Origin: Halobacillus amylolyticus
GTDB taxonomy: Bacteria; Bacillota; Bacilli; Bacillales; Halobacillaceae
Length of the DNA stretch: 64,000 nt
Direction: 5' to 3'
Assembly: GCF_022921115.1 (NCBI RefSeq)
Contig: NZ_CP095075.1
Location: forward strand, 2,544,001 to 2,608,000
Shown in pieces: positions 41,161 through 49,943 of the stretch (position 1 is the stretch's first letter; each line of letters begins with the position of its first letter). The position numbers and the translations under genes are program-made. The notes under the pieces were generated by a model. It ran no database searches. It was given only the letters and a program-made list of their open reading frames with translations, and had not been told where the DNA came from.

Positions 41161-41883
41161 TTACTCTTTGTTAAACATGGATTCCCTTAATCTATGACTG
41201 TCACCTTTGAATAGCACAAGGTGTGAATGGTGGATCAAGCGGTCGACAACAGCTTCCGTTAAGATCGGATCACCAAAGACATGATTCCACTGACCAAACT
41301 GTAGATTGGTTGTGATGATAAGACTACGCTTTTCATAGCACAAGGTAATCACCTGAAAAAGGAGTTCAGCCCCTTGCTTATGCAAAGGAATGTAGCCCAG
41401 TTCATCGAGGATAAGCAAATCTAGTTTCTCAATCTGCTTAAACAGTTTATTCGTGGTTCCTTTTTCATGGGCATCTAAGAGGTGATTCACGAGGGAAGCC
41501 ACAGTGTAGAACTTTACACGCTTTCCCTGATTCCGAATCGCGTTCAACCCAATTATCGTTGATAAGTAGGTCTTTCCGGCTCCAACCCCTCCATAGAAAA
41601 TCATATTCTCCTTAGCCTCGATAAACGTTCCCTCTAAAAGTGACTCCTGGTTCAACTCTTGACCTAACTCAATCTCTGTCCAGTCAAAAGGTTTGCCAAA
41701 TAACTCTGGCAGGGTTGCCGCCTTTAATAGAAGGTTAACTTTTCGCTCCTCTCGCTGTTCAATTTCTTTCTCGAAGAGCTTAAGCAAAAATTCCTCTTGA
41801 GTTGCGGCTTCCACTTCATGATAGTGCTCGCGGACCCAACTTAGCTTCAGTCTCTTCGCATACTCTTGAATTAAATCGTTCAT
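41161..41883 (-). CDS. istB: IS21 helper ATPase IstB (inner element)
   Basis: 240-residue AAA+ ATPase that remodels target DNA for IS21 transposase. Walker A is YGGVGAGKTYL, Walker B is LDLLILDELGYIP, and the sensor region is IITTNLQFGQW. It overlaps the istA stop by four bases (ATGA type), the standard coupling of IS21 elements. Complete. Confidence 0.95.
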   Translation of the reverse strand: MNDLIQEYAKRLKLSWVREHYHEVEAATQEEFLLKLFEKEIEQREERKVNLLLKAATLPELFGKPFDWTEIELGQELNQESLLEGTFIEAKENMIFYGGVGAGKTYLSTIIGLNAIRNQGKRVKFYTVASLVNHLLDAHEKGTTNKLFKQIEKLDLLILDELGYIPLHKQGAELLFQVITLCYEKRSLIITTNLQFGQWNHVFGDPILTEAVVDRLIHHSHLVLFKGDSHRLRESMFNKE

Positions 41884-43391
41884 TCTAAGTGCCCCCTCTC
41901 TTGTGAAAAGAAGACATCATACTGATTCATGCCTCTAGATGCCAGAGGCATTTCTGGAACCGAATGTTTCATGTTTAGCGTTTCGCGATACCCTCGCCCA
42001 TGAACGATTTGATGATAGACTTGGTGGATCGTTTCTGACGAAGGATGACCAAACTCCGATGCGACTTGAAGAGCTTCTTCTGCCTTCTTAAAATCATGAT
42101 CCTTCAGGATCTTGGAAAGGAGGTCCAGCGCTTTTTTCTTTTCTACCTTGGTACAATCTTGTAAATAACGTTGCCAAATTACCGGAAGTTGATCATAGAA
42201 TGTTGTATATTTTAGAGCTGTAGGCCGCCTAGCCATCAGAGTAAGGTAGGGTTGCCAATTCATAGATTTGGCATCCTCATAATATAAACGATCATGTCGG
42301 ACAATAACTTCGTGATCATCGGTTAAAATATCAATTCGATTATAGGTAATCCCTACAAGCGTTTTCTGTTTAGCGAACCTTGGAGATGTAGAATACTTTT
42401 TCGTATCTACCTTTACATAACCAAATTTGTCCGCTGTCAAGGTCTCGTACCGAATGCATTGATACTCCTTGGCTGGAAGAACTAGTGACGCGTTTTTATC
42501 TTCCTCATGTAATCTAGCAATCTCTTTTTTCTTTTCATAATGAGGACGATGACGGTCTGCTTCTATCTCCTGCCATAGCACATGGTTCAGATCCTCGACG
42601 TCATAGATGGTCCGCTCTGGTAGAAAGAAATTATTCCTCGCATATTTCACCATCGCCTCCACGTGACCTTTTTCGTTTCCGGAACCTGGATTACAAAATT
42701 CATAACCGAAACCATAATGAAGGGCGAATTGTTCAAATCCTTCCGTCAAATCTCGTTGCCCATGTGATAACACCTTTTTCACTGCTGGTGATAGATTATC
42801 AAATCGAATGGTTCTTGGCACACTGCCGATGTGATGAAAGAATCGCTTCATTCCCTCAAGGAAACAATCTTGGTTCTGTGATTCAAAGACCTGAACATAA
42901 AAAGCGTTACTATACGGATACGAAAGAACAAGATATGGAAGATCAACGATCTCTCCCTTCTTCTTAAAAGGTCCCTCCCCAAAGTCAATTTGTGCTTCTC
43001 CTGGTTTAGCTTCTAATGGAATAGCTGCCTCATCACTTTCTTCTAGAAGCTCCCTTTTTCGATGAGAGACATAGGATCGAACTGTTCGATCAGAACCTTT
43101 AAAATGGTATTCCTTCTCTAGTAACTGCCAAATACGTTTGGCAGTTCTACGATACTTTCTTTTCTTATTCAAATCTTCTTTTAACCATTGATCTACGATA
43201 TTCTTTACAGGATCCATCACCGGTGAGGGCTGAGTCTTTTTCTTTTGCCCTTTAGGTTGAAATTCTTCTTGGTCCGCATATCTTTGAACGGTTCGATAAT
43301 CAGTGTTTGTTCTTCTAGCCACTTCCGCATAGGAATGCCCTTTTGTGTTTACTTCTTGTCTGATATACTTAATATCGGTCACTTGTAACAT
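41880..43391 (-). CDS. istA: IS21 transposase IstA (inner element)
   Basis: 503-residue DDE transposase. ATG 43391 (MLQVTDIKYIRQEV) follows GGAGGT at a 12-base distance; a longer frame begins at 43475 next to a palindrome. An N-terminal helix-turn-helix (GHSYAEVARRTNTDYRTVQRY) precedes the catalytic core with AQIDFGEG, VPRTIRFDNL and the Glu of GSGNEKGHVEAMVKYA. The C-terminal domain is of normal length. Confidence 0.95.
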   Translation of the reverse strand: MLQVTDIKYIRQEVNTKGHSYAEVARRTNTDYRTVQRYADQEEFQPKGQKKKTQPSPVMDPVKNIVDQWLKEDLNKKRKYRRTAKRIWQLLEKEYHFKGSDRTVRSYVSHRKRELLEESDEAAIPLEAKPGEAQIDFGEGPFKKKGEIVDLPYLVLSYPYSNAFYVQVFESQNQDCFLEGMKRFFHHIGSVPRTIRFDNLSPAVKKVLSHGQRDLTEGFEQFALHYGFGYEFCNPGSGNEKGHVEAMVKYARNNFFLPERTIYDVEDLNHVLWQEIEADRHRPHYEKKKEIARLHEEDKNASLVLPAKEYQCIRYETLTADKFGYVKVDTKKYSTSPRFAKQKTLVGITYNRIDILTDDHEVIVRHDRLYYEDAKSMNWQPYLTLMARRPTALKYTTFYDQLPVIWQRYLQDCTKVEKKKALDLLSKILKDHDFKKAEEALQVASEFGHPSSETIHQVYHQIVHGRGYRETLNMKHSVPEMPLASRGMNQYDVFFSQERGHLE

Positions 43392-43469
43392 CTCCTTAAA
43401 ACTACCTCCTGCCTTAATTGGGTCCAACAGGAGTGTATTTAATTTAAGGAATGTTCGCAAGTGGCTTTT

Positions 43470-43503
43470 TTTCATGTAGGCCCCCGCGGGGGCCTACATG
43501 AAA
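43470..43503. repeat. Perfect 34-bp palindrome inside the inner IS21
   Basis: TTTCATGTAGGCCCCCG followed by its exact complement CGGGGGCCTACATGAAA. It lies between the right terminal repeat and istA. Neither strand continues into a T-run, so it is not a classical terminator; it may block read-through transcription into istA or sequester its early start codon. Confidence 0.8.
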
Positions 43504-43541
43504 GGCATGCCATCTCCTACATTTCTAGTGTGCCATAAACA

Positions 43542-43651
43542 GTCCAAGAATGAGCTTCGGCCTTCCGGAGAAAGGTCGGAAGCTCTTTGGACATTTCGGA
43601 CAGTCTTAAGTGATTAAGCTGATCCTGCAAGTTTTTAACCGAATACTCCAT
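43542..43651 (-). pseudogene. istB: Outer istB, 5' part
   Basis: ATG 43651, one base after the outer istA stop, begins MEYSVKNLQDQLNHLRLSEM; the host frame is intact up to AHSWT, where the inner element enters. Beyond that the frame runs into the inner terminal repeat and stops after a few codons. The remainder lies at 40426-41092. Confidence 0.88.
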
Positions 43652-43652
43652 C

Positions 43653-45206
43653 TCAGGCACCCCCTAAGATATCCAGATAACTATCCAAATCTCTTAACCT
43701 TGCTTTCTCTTTAAAATGGGCAGGGGGTGGAGACATATCCGGTATTTGTGATGGTACGCTATTCGTATCCATGATCTGAACTCTATGCAAGTGCTCGGCT
43801 ACGTCATAAAAGTCATTGGCACTCCATAGCTCCTGGTCAATACATTGCTCCAGGGCTGGATGGATGAACGCAGGAAAACATTTGATGGTTTTTTGTATAA
43901 TTTGCAGCTGATCCCTGACATACCTGGGATAGCGTTTCGATATTTCTTCAAGAAAGAGATTAATCTTACTTTCCTCTTGAAATGGCTCTTTGACAGTGTC
44001 TTTATAGGCGTTAATTCCTCTTGTTCGATCTCTGGTGTGATGCTTATTCTTAATCAGTTGCCCTTTCCCTTTGGAAAGGGCGTGAATAGCTATCGGAGTA
44101 TCTCCCCGTGTCTTTTCAATGATCAACTCGTTCTGGTCGATTCGTATGTAGACCTTGTTATCCCCATGAGGCTGATAAGTTCCCAAAGGGACGGAATAAC
44201 GATTAGAGAGATACTTTACGATATTGTTCTTATGGACCGTTCTTGTTATACTTGAACCACGGTTACTCTCGAAAGAGAGTAGGGTAGAGACTTTTCGTAA
44301 GTGTGGCTTTTCCAGGGCAAACACTTCGACAGGTCTCTTTTTTGTTGTATTGTGAACTTGATAGTTTCCTTTCTTTTCAAGCCACCTCATGCATTGTTCA
44401 TTCCAGGAGCTAATATTATGGAAGAGGCGGTGCTTCGCAAAATTCCTTTTAAGGAACTTGACCACATTTTCAACTTTACCCTTTGATTCTGGATCAGCAG
44501 CTTTACATAGATAAACGGAAAATCCTCTTTGCTGTTTGTACGCTTGGAACTCTTCTGTAAAGATAATATCTCCACCATTTTCGCTTACGGTCATTAACTT
44601 ATCCTGGTCATAAACGATCTCTTCTGTTCTTCCTCCATAAAACTCAAAGGCGTTCTCATGAGAACGCAACACATCACGTGTAGTAAAAGGATGTTCCTGC
44701 CATTCCGCATACTTATATCGCGAATGAGAGAGGACAAAGGCAATGACATAAACTTTTCCCCCTTTCCCTTCAGCCTTTTCAACTTTCGCTTCTCCAAAGT
44801 CCACCTGCAATTGGTGACCGGGGGGTAATTCCTCTATTTCTTCGTACGTTCGATACGTCAACGTTTTTGGTATGTGATACTTATCTCTCAATTCCCTCAC
44901 ATACGTTCGGACGGTGCTTTCCCCTACGTCTGAAAAAGAACATCGTTCTTCCAGCCAGTATGAAATTTGAGAGGCTGATAAATCCGGGTGTTCTTTCAAC
45001 CATGAAAGAATTTGTTTCTGGTAAGGATCCAGTTTTCTTGATCTGGTTTTCAAAATCTCCACCCACTCCAATGCTTCTTCAAAGTCTTTATCTAGGTATT
45101 CATAAACTGTCGTTCTAGATAGGTTACATTTCCGGGCAATGGCTGCCACTCTAAATCCTTGCTTTTTTAATTGATGCACTTCCACAATGGTTTCTAATTT
45201 GTTCAC
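43653..45206 (-). CDS. istA: IS21 transposase IstA (outer element)
   Basis: 517-residue DDE transposase of a different IS21 subgroup from the inner one. GTG 45206 (VNKLETIVEVHQLKKQ) follows GGAGG; the ATG seven codons earlier lacks a site. It has an N-terminal helix-turn-helix (FRVAAIARKCNLSRTTVYEYL), LQVDFGEAKV, EEIVYDQDK and ADPESKGKVENVVKF as DDE elements. Its partner istB is split, so transposition of the outer element is probably impaired. Confidence 0.93.
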   Translation of the reverse strand: MNKLETIVEVHQLKKQGFRVAAIARKCNLSRTTVYEYLDKDFEEALEWVEILKTRSRKLDPYQKQILSWLKEHPDLSASQISYWLEERCSFSDVGESTVRTYVRELRDKYHIPKTLTYRTYEEIEELPPGHQLQVDFGEAKVEKAEGKGGKVYVIAFVLSHSRYKYAEWQEHPFTTRDVLRSHENAFEFYGGRTEEIVYDQDKLMTVSENGGDIIFTEEFQAYKQQRGFSVYLCKAADPESKGKVENVVKFLKRNFAKHRLFHNISSWNEQCMRWLEKKGNYQVHNTTKKRPVEVFALEKPHLRKVSTLLSFESNRGSSITRTVHKNNIVKYLSNRYSVPLGTYQPHGDNKVYIRIDQNELIIEKTRGDTPIAIHALSKGKGQLIKNKHHTRDRTRGINAYKDTVKEPFQEESKINLFLEEISKRYPRYVRDQLQIIQKTIKCFPAFIHPALEQCIDQELWSANDFYDVAEHLHRVQIMDTNSVPSQIPDMSPPPAHFKEKARLRDLDSYLDILGGA

Positions 45207-45334
45207 CTTCCTGATCCTCCACTTCATCCGTTAACATTCATACCTATTTATTTTAACGGATGGGAGGTGATTGGGGATCAAAAAGTGTTCAAATTTATCA
45301 ATCAAAATCTGTCTAGTTTAGTCTAGCAGTTACA

Positions 45335-46001
45335 CCTCACCATAATAAAAGAGTACATAAGGTAAAACTAAAATAAAGAGAAACATTTTATTTGAGATAG
45401 CGTTATATGGTAAATCCTCTTTAAATTCTTCTATAGCATCTGAAGCTTTTTCGTCTTGATAGATGGATTCCTGCAAAGAATCAAAGTCAATCTCATCAAA
45501 TCTACTAGAGGAGAATTGGGGGACTATGTTGACTTTATTTTGAATAGCTTCTGATTTCAGAGCTCTCATCTGAGAACTAATAACTCCAGGTGAAAAAACT
45601 CGCAATTGCCTACTTATTTTAACTGGGTCAAAGGTTCTCAGTTGCTCACTTATATTTACTAGACCGATACCTCGCAGTTTACTCATATTCACTGGATCAA
45701 TGGCCCGCAGTTGCTCTCCTATATTCATTGATCCAATGCCCAGCTGTTTGCTCATATTTAGTGGCCTAATGGCCCGCAGTTGATTACTCATACTCGCTCG
45801 GTCAATAACCTGAAGCTGTTTACTCATATTTACTGGATCAATGGCTCTCAATCGCTTACTTATATTATTCACTCGATCAATAGCCTGAAGTCGCTTGCTT
45901 ATATTTACTGGGTCAATGGCCTGAAGTCGTTTACTTAAATTTGCCTGATTAAAAGATTGCATTTGTCTAACCAAATTTACCGGATCATAATTATATGACA
46001 T
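45335..46001 (-). pseudogene. Repeat-rich membrane protein, 3' end cut by IS21
   Basis: About 222 residues survive. TAGGAGG precedes ATG 46001. Residues about 20-150 are about eleven imperfect 12-residue repeats of the type NMSKQLRAIDPV; a hydrophobic helix follows (NKMFLFILVLPYVLFYYGE), where the IS21 enters and supplies a stop. The missing end is at 40281-40389. It is the last gene of the recombinase-RadA operon direction. No family is recognised; the repeat helices might oligomerise at the membrane. Confidence 0.8.
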
Positions 46002-46066
46002 CTAGACCTCCTAATTGTAAACTAACAATCTTATCGCTGATAAAATTCATAGTTATTAATACAGCC

Positions 46067-47461
46067 CTAAAATGGCAACTCATCTATAAATGTCTTTTGT
46101 ATTACATCCATAAGCGTACGACAGGGAAGTACATTTATACTTTTAAATGCGGAAGTGTCTCGGACAGCATCACGGGCAACAAAAACTCTCTTAAATCCCA
46201 TTCTTTCGAGTTCTTTTATCCTAGTTTCTATGGTAGGTACCTTTTTTAGTTCACCCGTCAACCCTATGTCAGCCACAAAAACAGTATCATTGGGAATACC
46301 CTTATCTTTGTAGGAGGAAACAATACTCATTATTACAGCCAAATTTGAAGATTGTTCTTTCAAACGAATACCACCGGTAGTCTTGATTACAACATTTTTC
46401 GTTATGAGTTCAATTTCAGCTCTTTGTTCTAAGATAGAGACAAGAGTGTTTAAATGATCCCTGCGCATACACTCCCCAATCCTGGCAGGGTAAGGAGTAA
46501 AGGTGGTTGATACAAGGCTTTCCACTTCAACAATAATGGGCCGTGTTCCTTCTTTAATAACTGTTAAAGCACTACCACTAACAAGTTCAGCCTCATCTCT
46601 TTGAGTCATAAAATACTCAGAAGGGTTTTTTATATCCCTTAAACCATCCTCTTCCATACTAAAAAAACCTATCTCACCAGTACTTCCATATCGATTCTTC
46701 GATGCTGATAGCTGTTTTAGTTCTTCTCCATTTTCACCATCTAGAATAAGTACTGTATCCACTAAATGCTCTAAAGCACGTAATCCTGCCAACTCATTGT
46801 CCTTTGTCATTTGACCTACCATAAACGCAGCACGTGGATTGTTTGGGTTCTTTGCCACTTTTAAAATTGCATTAGCACATTCCATAGTTTGGGTTGGGCT
46901 TCCAGGCCTTGAATCAAACTCCTCAAGCATAAAGGTTTGAATACTATCAATGATAATAACGTCAGGATCAATGTCTTCAATAATCCCTAGAACATTATTC
47001 ATATTTGTATCAGAATAGATCCAAATATCTTCTTCAATATCCCCAAGAATTCTTTCTGCTCTTTGTTTAATTTGACTTTCACTTTCTTCCCCAGAAGCAT
47101 AAAGGACCTTATAACCTTGCTTTGCTACATCTTGGCTTACTTGTAGTAGCAATGTAGATTTACCTGCACCAGGTTCAGCTGTAATAATGCTTAGGGAATC
47201 CTTAACTATTCCATCACCCATTACTCTGTTGAATTCACTTATATTTGTTTTTAACCTGTCACTCTTCACAGAACTAGTTTCTGAAAGCCTTTTAACAGGT
47301 GTATTTCTTTTTGAGGCTTTATATCTATCACCCGATTGTGTTCCACCAATTTCTTGCTCTTGCAAGGATCCTCTAGCTTGACAAGAGTTACAAAAGCCTT
47401 GCCACTTTGGATGTTGATGTCCACAATCTGTACAAACAAAAACATTTTTTTTCTTCTTCAC
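46067..47461 (-). CDS. Element-encoded full-length RadA homologue
   Basis: 464-residue RadA/Sms-family protein, complete, in contrast to the split host gene. It has the C4 zinc finger (CTDCGHQHPKWQGFCNSC), Walker A AEPGAGKSTLL, the EESESQIKQRAERI region, the signature KNRYGSTGEIG (Phe replaced by Tyr) and a C-terminal Lon-like domain (RRDHLNTLVSILEQRAEIEL, DIGLTGELK). RadA drives branch migration in recombination repair and transformation. It lies 12 bases after the coiled-coil gene of the recombinase operon and may replace lost host RadA or assist transposition. Confidence 0.93.
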   Translation of the reverse strand: MKKKKNVFVCTDCGHQHPKWQGFCNSCQARGSLQEQEIGGTQSGDRYKASKRNTPVKRLSETSSVKSDRLKTNISEFNRVMGDGIVKDSLSIITAEPGAGKSTLLLQVSQDVAKQGYKVLYASGEESESQIKQRAERILGDIEEDIWIYSDTNMNNVLGIIEDIDPDVIIIDSIQTFMLEEFDSRPGSPTQTMECANAILKVAKNPNNPRAAFMVGQMTKDNELAGLRALEHLVDTVLILDGENGEELKQLSASKNRYGSTGEIGFFSMEEDGLRDIKNPSEYFMTQRDEAELVSGSALTVIKEGTRPIIVEVESLVSTTFTPYPARIGECMRRDHLNTLVSILEQRAEIELITKNVVIKTTGGIRLKEQSSNLAVIMSIVSSYKDKGIPNDTVFVADIGLTGELKKVPTIETRIKELERMGFKRVFVARDAVRDTSAFKSINVLPCRTLMDVIQKTFIDELPF

Positions 47462-47473
47462 TGTGTCACTTCC

Positions 47474-48160
47474 TCAGTCGAATATATCATCATATTGTTC
47501 CAATAATTTTTCTATATTTTTCCCATTCGTTTCATCTAATTCTTTTATGCTTTCTTGACTGTTATTCACTAACTCATCTTCGGAGTTTTCAATTACATAC
47601 AGCTCAGTGGAATTTAATGCATCGATAAGTTGTCTTTCTTCTTTGATATCTAAGGCCTCTTTATAAGCTTTAATCTCTTCTTTCATTTTGTTAGCATCAA
47701 GTTTTAAATTTTTATTTTTCTTTTTGTATTTATCTTTTGTCTCAATAGCATCCGCAAGTTTCACTTCTAACTCTTTGACTTTAAATTCTGCGTCAATTGT
47801 TCTGTCATAAAGCTTTTTATGCATTACTTGAAGGTTGTTTAAGTAGAATGCTAATCTATCAGGATTTGAACCATTGCTTTTAATAAATTCTTTAACATCT
47901 AATGTAGCAAAATAACTATTATCAGCGGCATATTCAATAGATTCTTCTTGAAGGGACTCATTATATTCTCTAACTTTATCACTAATTTCCTTTTTTCTGG
48001 AGAAGTGATAATATTTTATACCCTGGATATGAAGTTCCTTGTCAGCGTATCGTGCTAAGCTGCTAAATGTCATTTTCTCACCTAAATGCTTTTTATCCTG
48101 AAAAAACTTATGAATAATATCAAACAACTCATCCGTCGTAAATTTCAGTTCATTTGCCAA
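47474..48160 (-). CDS. Coiled-coil accessory protein, TnpC-like
   Basis: 228 residues. The first 90 residues include a probable DNA-binding region (SSLARYADKELHIQGIKYYHFSRKKEI); residues about 110-180 form a long coiled coil (heptad-like Lys/Glu/Leu pattern); the C-terminus is acidic. Position after recombinase genes and this layout resemble TnpC of Tn554, which influences orientation and efficiency but is shorter. Start overlaps the upstream recombinase by 11 bases. Confidence 0.7.
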   Translation of the reverse strand: MANELKFTTDELFDIIHKFFQDKKHLGEKMTFSSLARYADKELHIQGIKYYHFSRKKEISDKVREYNESLQEESIEYAADNSYFATLDVKEFIKSNGSNPDRLAFYLNNLQVMHKKLYDRTIDAEFKVKELEVKLADAIETKDKYKKKNKNLKLDANKMKEEIKAYKEALDIKEERQLIDALNSTELYVIENSEDELVNNSQESIKELDETNGKNIEKLLEQYDDIFD

Positions 48161-49937
48161 GGCTTACCTCTCCCTGAAAATAGTGCTCGCTTAACATTGT
48201 TGCATTCTGATTGGCCATCATTTTGATTCGATTCATCTTTAGTCTATAATCCTCATTGAAGTTCTGATTTTGGCTGTATCTCATTACCAGCTCTTTAAGA
48301 GCTAATGATTCGGTAGAGATCGAATTTTGGTTCTTCGATATCTTATCCCTAATACTTTGTTCGGCCATTGTTTCATTTGGATGGAAATAAGGGCATACGT
48401 AACAATCGTTATCTACTTTCATACAATCCTCAAATTGCTCTTGCTGAGAAGAGCATTTACCTTTTTGAATATCTATATGATTTTCTGCTGCATCCTCATA
48501 ATTAGAATCAAAAACCTTTTTAAAAGATACTTCGGAATGTTTCACCCGTCTAACATCAATTATAGAATTACCTTCATCAACTTGCTTTTTCTTAGCCATT
48601 CTTTTAGCCATATTGTAGGTATAGCATTCTACAAATTTGTCTACGTGGCTATAGTAATGATAACTGCTCGAAATGGAGCTATGCCCAGAAATTTGTTTTA
48701 TCAGAAGAGGTTCAACATCATTCAGTACCATATTTATAAAAGCAAAATGACGTGTATCCATCAAGTTAGTAAATTCAATTTGGAACGAATATATATCATC
48801 TTTCGTCCCTTTAGGAACTATTTCATAGTTGAATTTACCACCTACAACTTCATTATAAAAACACTTGAGTAAATGATTAAGGTGGGACATATGAAAAAAG
48901 TCAAGAAACTTAGATCTATTTCTTTTTATTCCTTTATAATGTAAATGTTTAAAATATGCTCTATACGAAAGAAGATATCGCCTTTTTCCTGAGAACTGGT
49001 AACCTTTGTAGTAAAAATCAGGAATCATATCATATTCATCAACCATATCACGATACTCTTTTATTAAACGATAGAGTTTTTGATTAATTCTTATTTCTTG
49101 TAACTCATAGTCTTCTTCCACTTTATGCTTTATCTTAGATGAACTTCCTTTTAATTTTGTTCTCCTCACCACTAGAAAGTAACCACCATCCTTTTTCTTT
49201 AAGCAATCATATGGAGTTAGGGCAAATTCTGCAACTCGTATAGGTATTGTTGTGGTGATTTCCCACCATAATCTAATCGGGAAAAATTTTTCTTTTTCTT
49301 CAGAGCTACAAGTTTCCCAAAATGTATCTAACACAAATCCTAATTCAAAAACACTTCTAAAATTCCCTATTTCCCTTTGGTTAAAAGATCGGGTATTTAA
49401 ATTATGTTTCCAATAGGAGTCAGACTGAAAATAAAGGAGGTCTAAGTATTCCTCAACGTTATTGAAAGGTGAGTAATCCAGAAAATCAATCAAGGATGTT
49501 AGATGAGTATAGTACTGATTATTTTCTTCAATCCTTTTAATACTTAACTCCTTTTTCAATTCTATGTCGAAAAAGTTTGTTTCAGTTATCACCTTTTTCA
49601 GTAGATTTAACAAGTCACAAAGACCTTCGATCGCATTGTTATCAAGTTTTAATAAAATAAAAGCCTTTAAAGCATTGATAATATCTTTATAGGTAGGTAA
49701 TTTAAGACTCTCTTTAACTTTTTGATACTGAACCTCGTCAATATCAAAATTAAATACTCTTTCATTTTTTTCATTGTTTAGTTTCCAGACTCTATCTTCA
49801 AATGAGGATGCTTGTATAACTTCCTTTCTACAAAATAAGTTAAAAGTTTCTATTACATCACTATTCTTCATTGAATAATAATCAGTCAGTTGTACAACAG
49901 CAATGTTAGATTCTTTAATACTTTGTTCAACGTACAT
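48150..49937 (-). CDS. Third tyrosine-recombinase-like protein
   Basis: 595 residues. The C-terminal half has the catalytic elements TTIPIRVAEFALTP (first Arg), DTRHFAFINMV (HxxR region, altered) and the GHSSISSSYHYYSHV box with the nucleophilic Tyr. A Cys cluster follows (CYVCPYFHPNET). It resembles Tn554 TnpB-type proteins. It starts 6 bases after the second recombinase and overlaps the TnpC-like gene, all in one operon. Confidence 0.78.
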   Translation of the reverse strand: MYVEQSIKESNIAVVQLTDYYSMKNSDVIETFNLFCRKEVIQASSFEDRVWKLNNEKNERVFNFDIDEVQYQKVKESLKLPTYKDIINALKAFILLKLDNNAIEGLCDLLNLLKKVITETNFFDIELKKELSIKRIEENNQYYTHLTSLIDFLDYSPFNNVEEYLDLLYFQSDSYWKHNLNTRSFNQREIGNFRSVFELGFVLDTFWETCSSEEKEKFFPIRLWWEITTTIPIRVAEFALTPYDCLKKKDGGYFLVVRRTKLKGSSSKIKHKVEEDYELQEIRINQKLYRLIKEYRDMVDEYDMIPDFYYKGYQFSGKRRYLLSYRAYFKHLHYKGIKRNRSKFLDFFHMSHLNHLLKCFYNEVVGGKFNYEIVPKGTKDDIYSFQIEFTNLMDTRHFAFINMVLNDVEPLLIKQISGHSSISSSYHYYSHVDKFVECYTYNMAKRMAKKKQVDEGNSIIDVRRVKHSEVSFKKVFDSNYEDAAENHIDIQKGKCSSQQEQFEDCMKVDNDCYVCPYFHPNETMAEQSIRDKISKNQNSISTESLALKELVMRYSQNQNFNEDYRLKMNRIKMMANQNATMLSEHYFQGEVSLGK

Positions 49938-49943
49938 ACAACT

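Larger units (their letters stand above)
41093..43541. mobile_element. Inner IS21-family element, intact
   Basis: 2449 bases with related ends TGTATTTGGCAAGAGAAAT (left) and, inverted, TGTTTATGGCACACTAGAAAT (right). The target duplication is GTCCAAGAA (41084-41092 and 43542-43550; flanking matches extend it by up to three bases). It is inserted in istB of the outer element. Complete istA and istB genes suggest it can still move. Confidence 0.92.
40390..45334. mobile_element. Outer IS21-family element (interrupted)
   Basis: Ends TGTAAC ... GTTACA with a 5-bp target duplication CCTCA (40385-40389 and 45335-45339). Inner terminal repeats TTTGAACACTTTTTGATC match exactly at 40407-40424 and, inverted, at 45276-45293. 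It carries istA (43653-45206) and an istB split by the inner element. Without the inner copy and its duplication it would be 2487 bases. It inserted into the repeat-protein gene. Confidence 0.92.

Noticed and set aside
40426..45206. Two tandem, independent IS21 elements
   Set aside because: Gene order istB-istB-istA-istA, and the joining of the outer istB halves across the inner element's duplication show nesting, not tandem insertion.
45560..45990. Regular repeats about 36 bases apart, resembling a CRISPR array
   Set aside because: They are degenerate, keep a reading frame and translate to 12-residue protein repeats; there are no unique spacers and no cas genes.
46067..47461. The second radA as a relocated host gene
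   Set aside because: Host radA is present in full as two pieces; this copy is divergent in sequence and sits in the recombinase operon.
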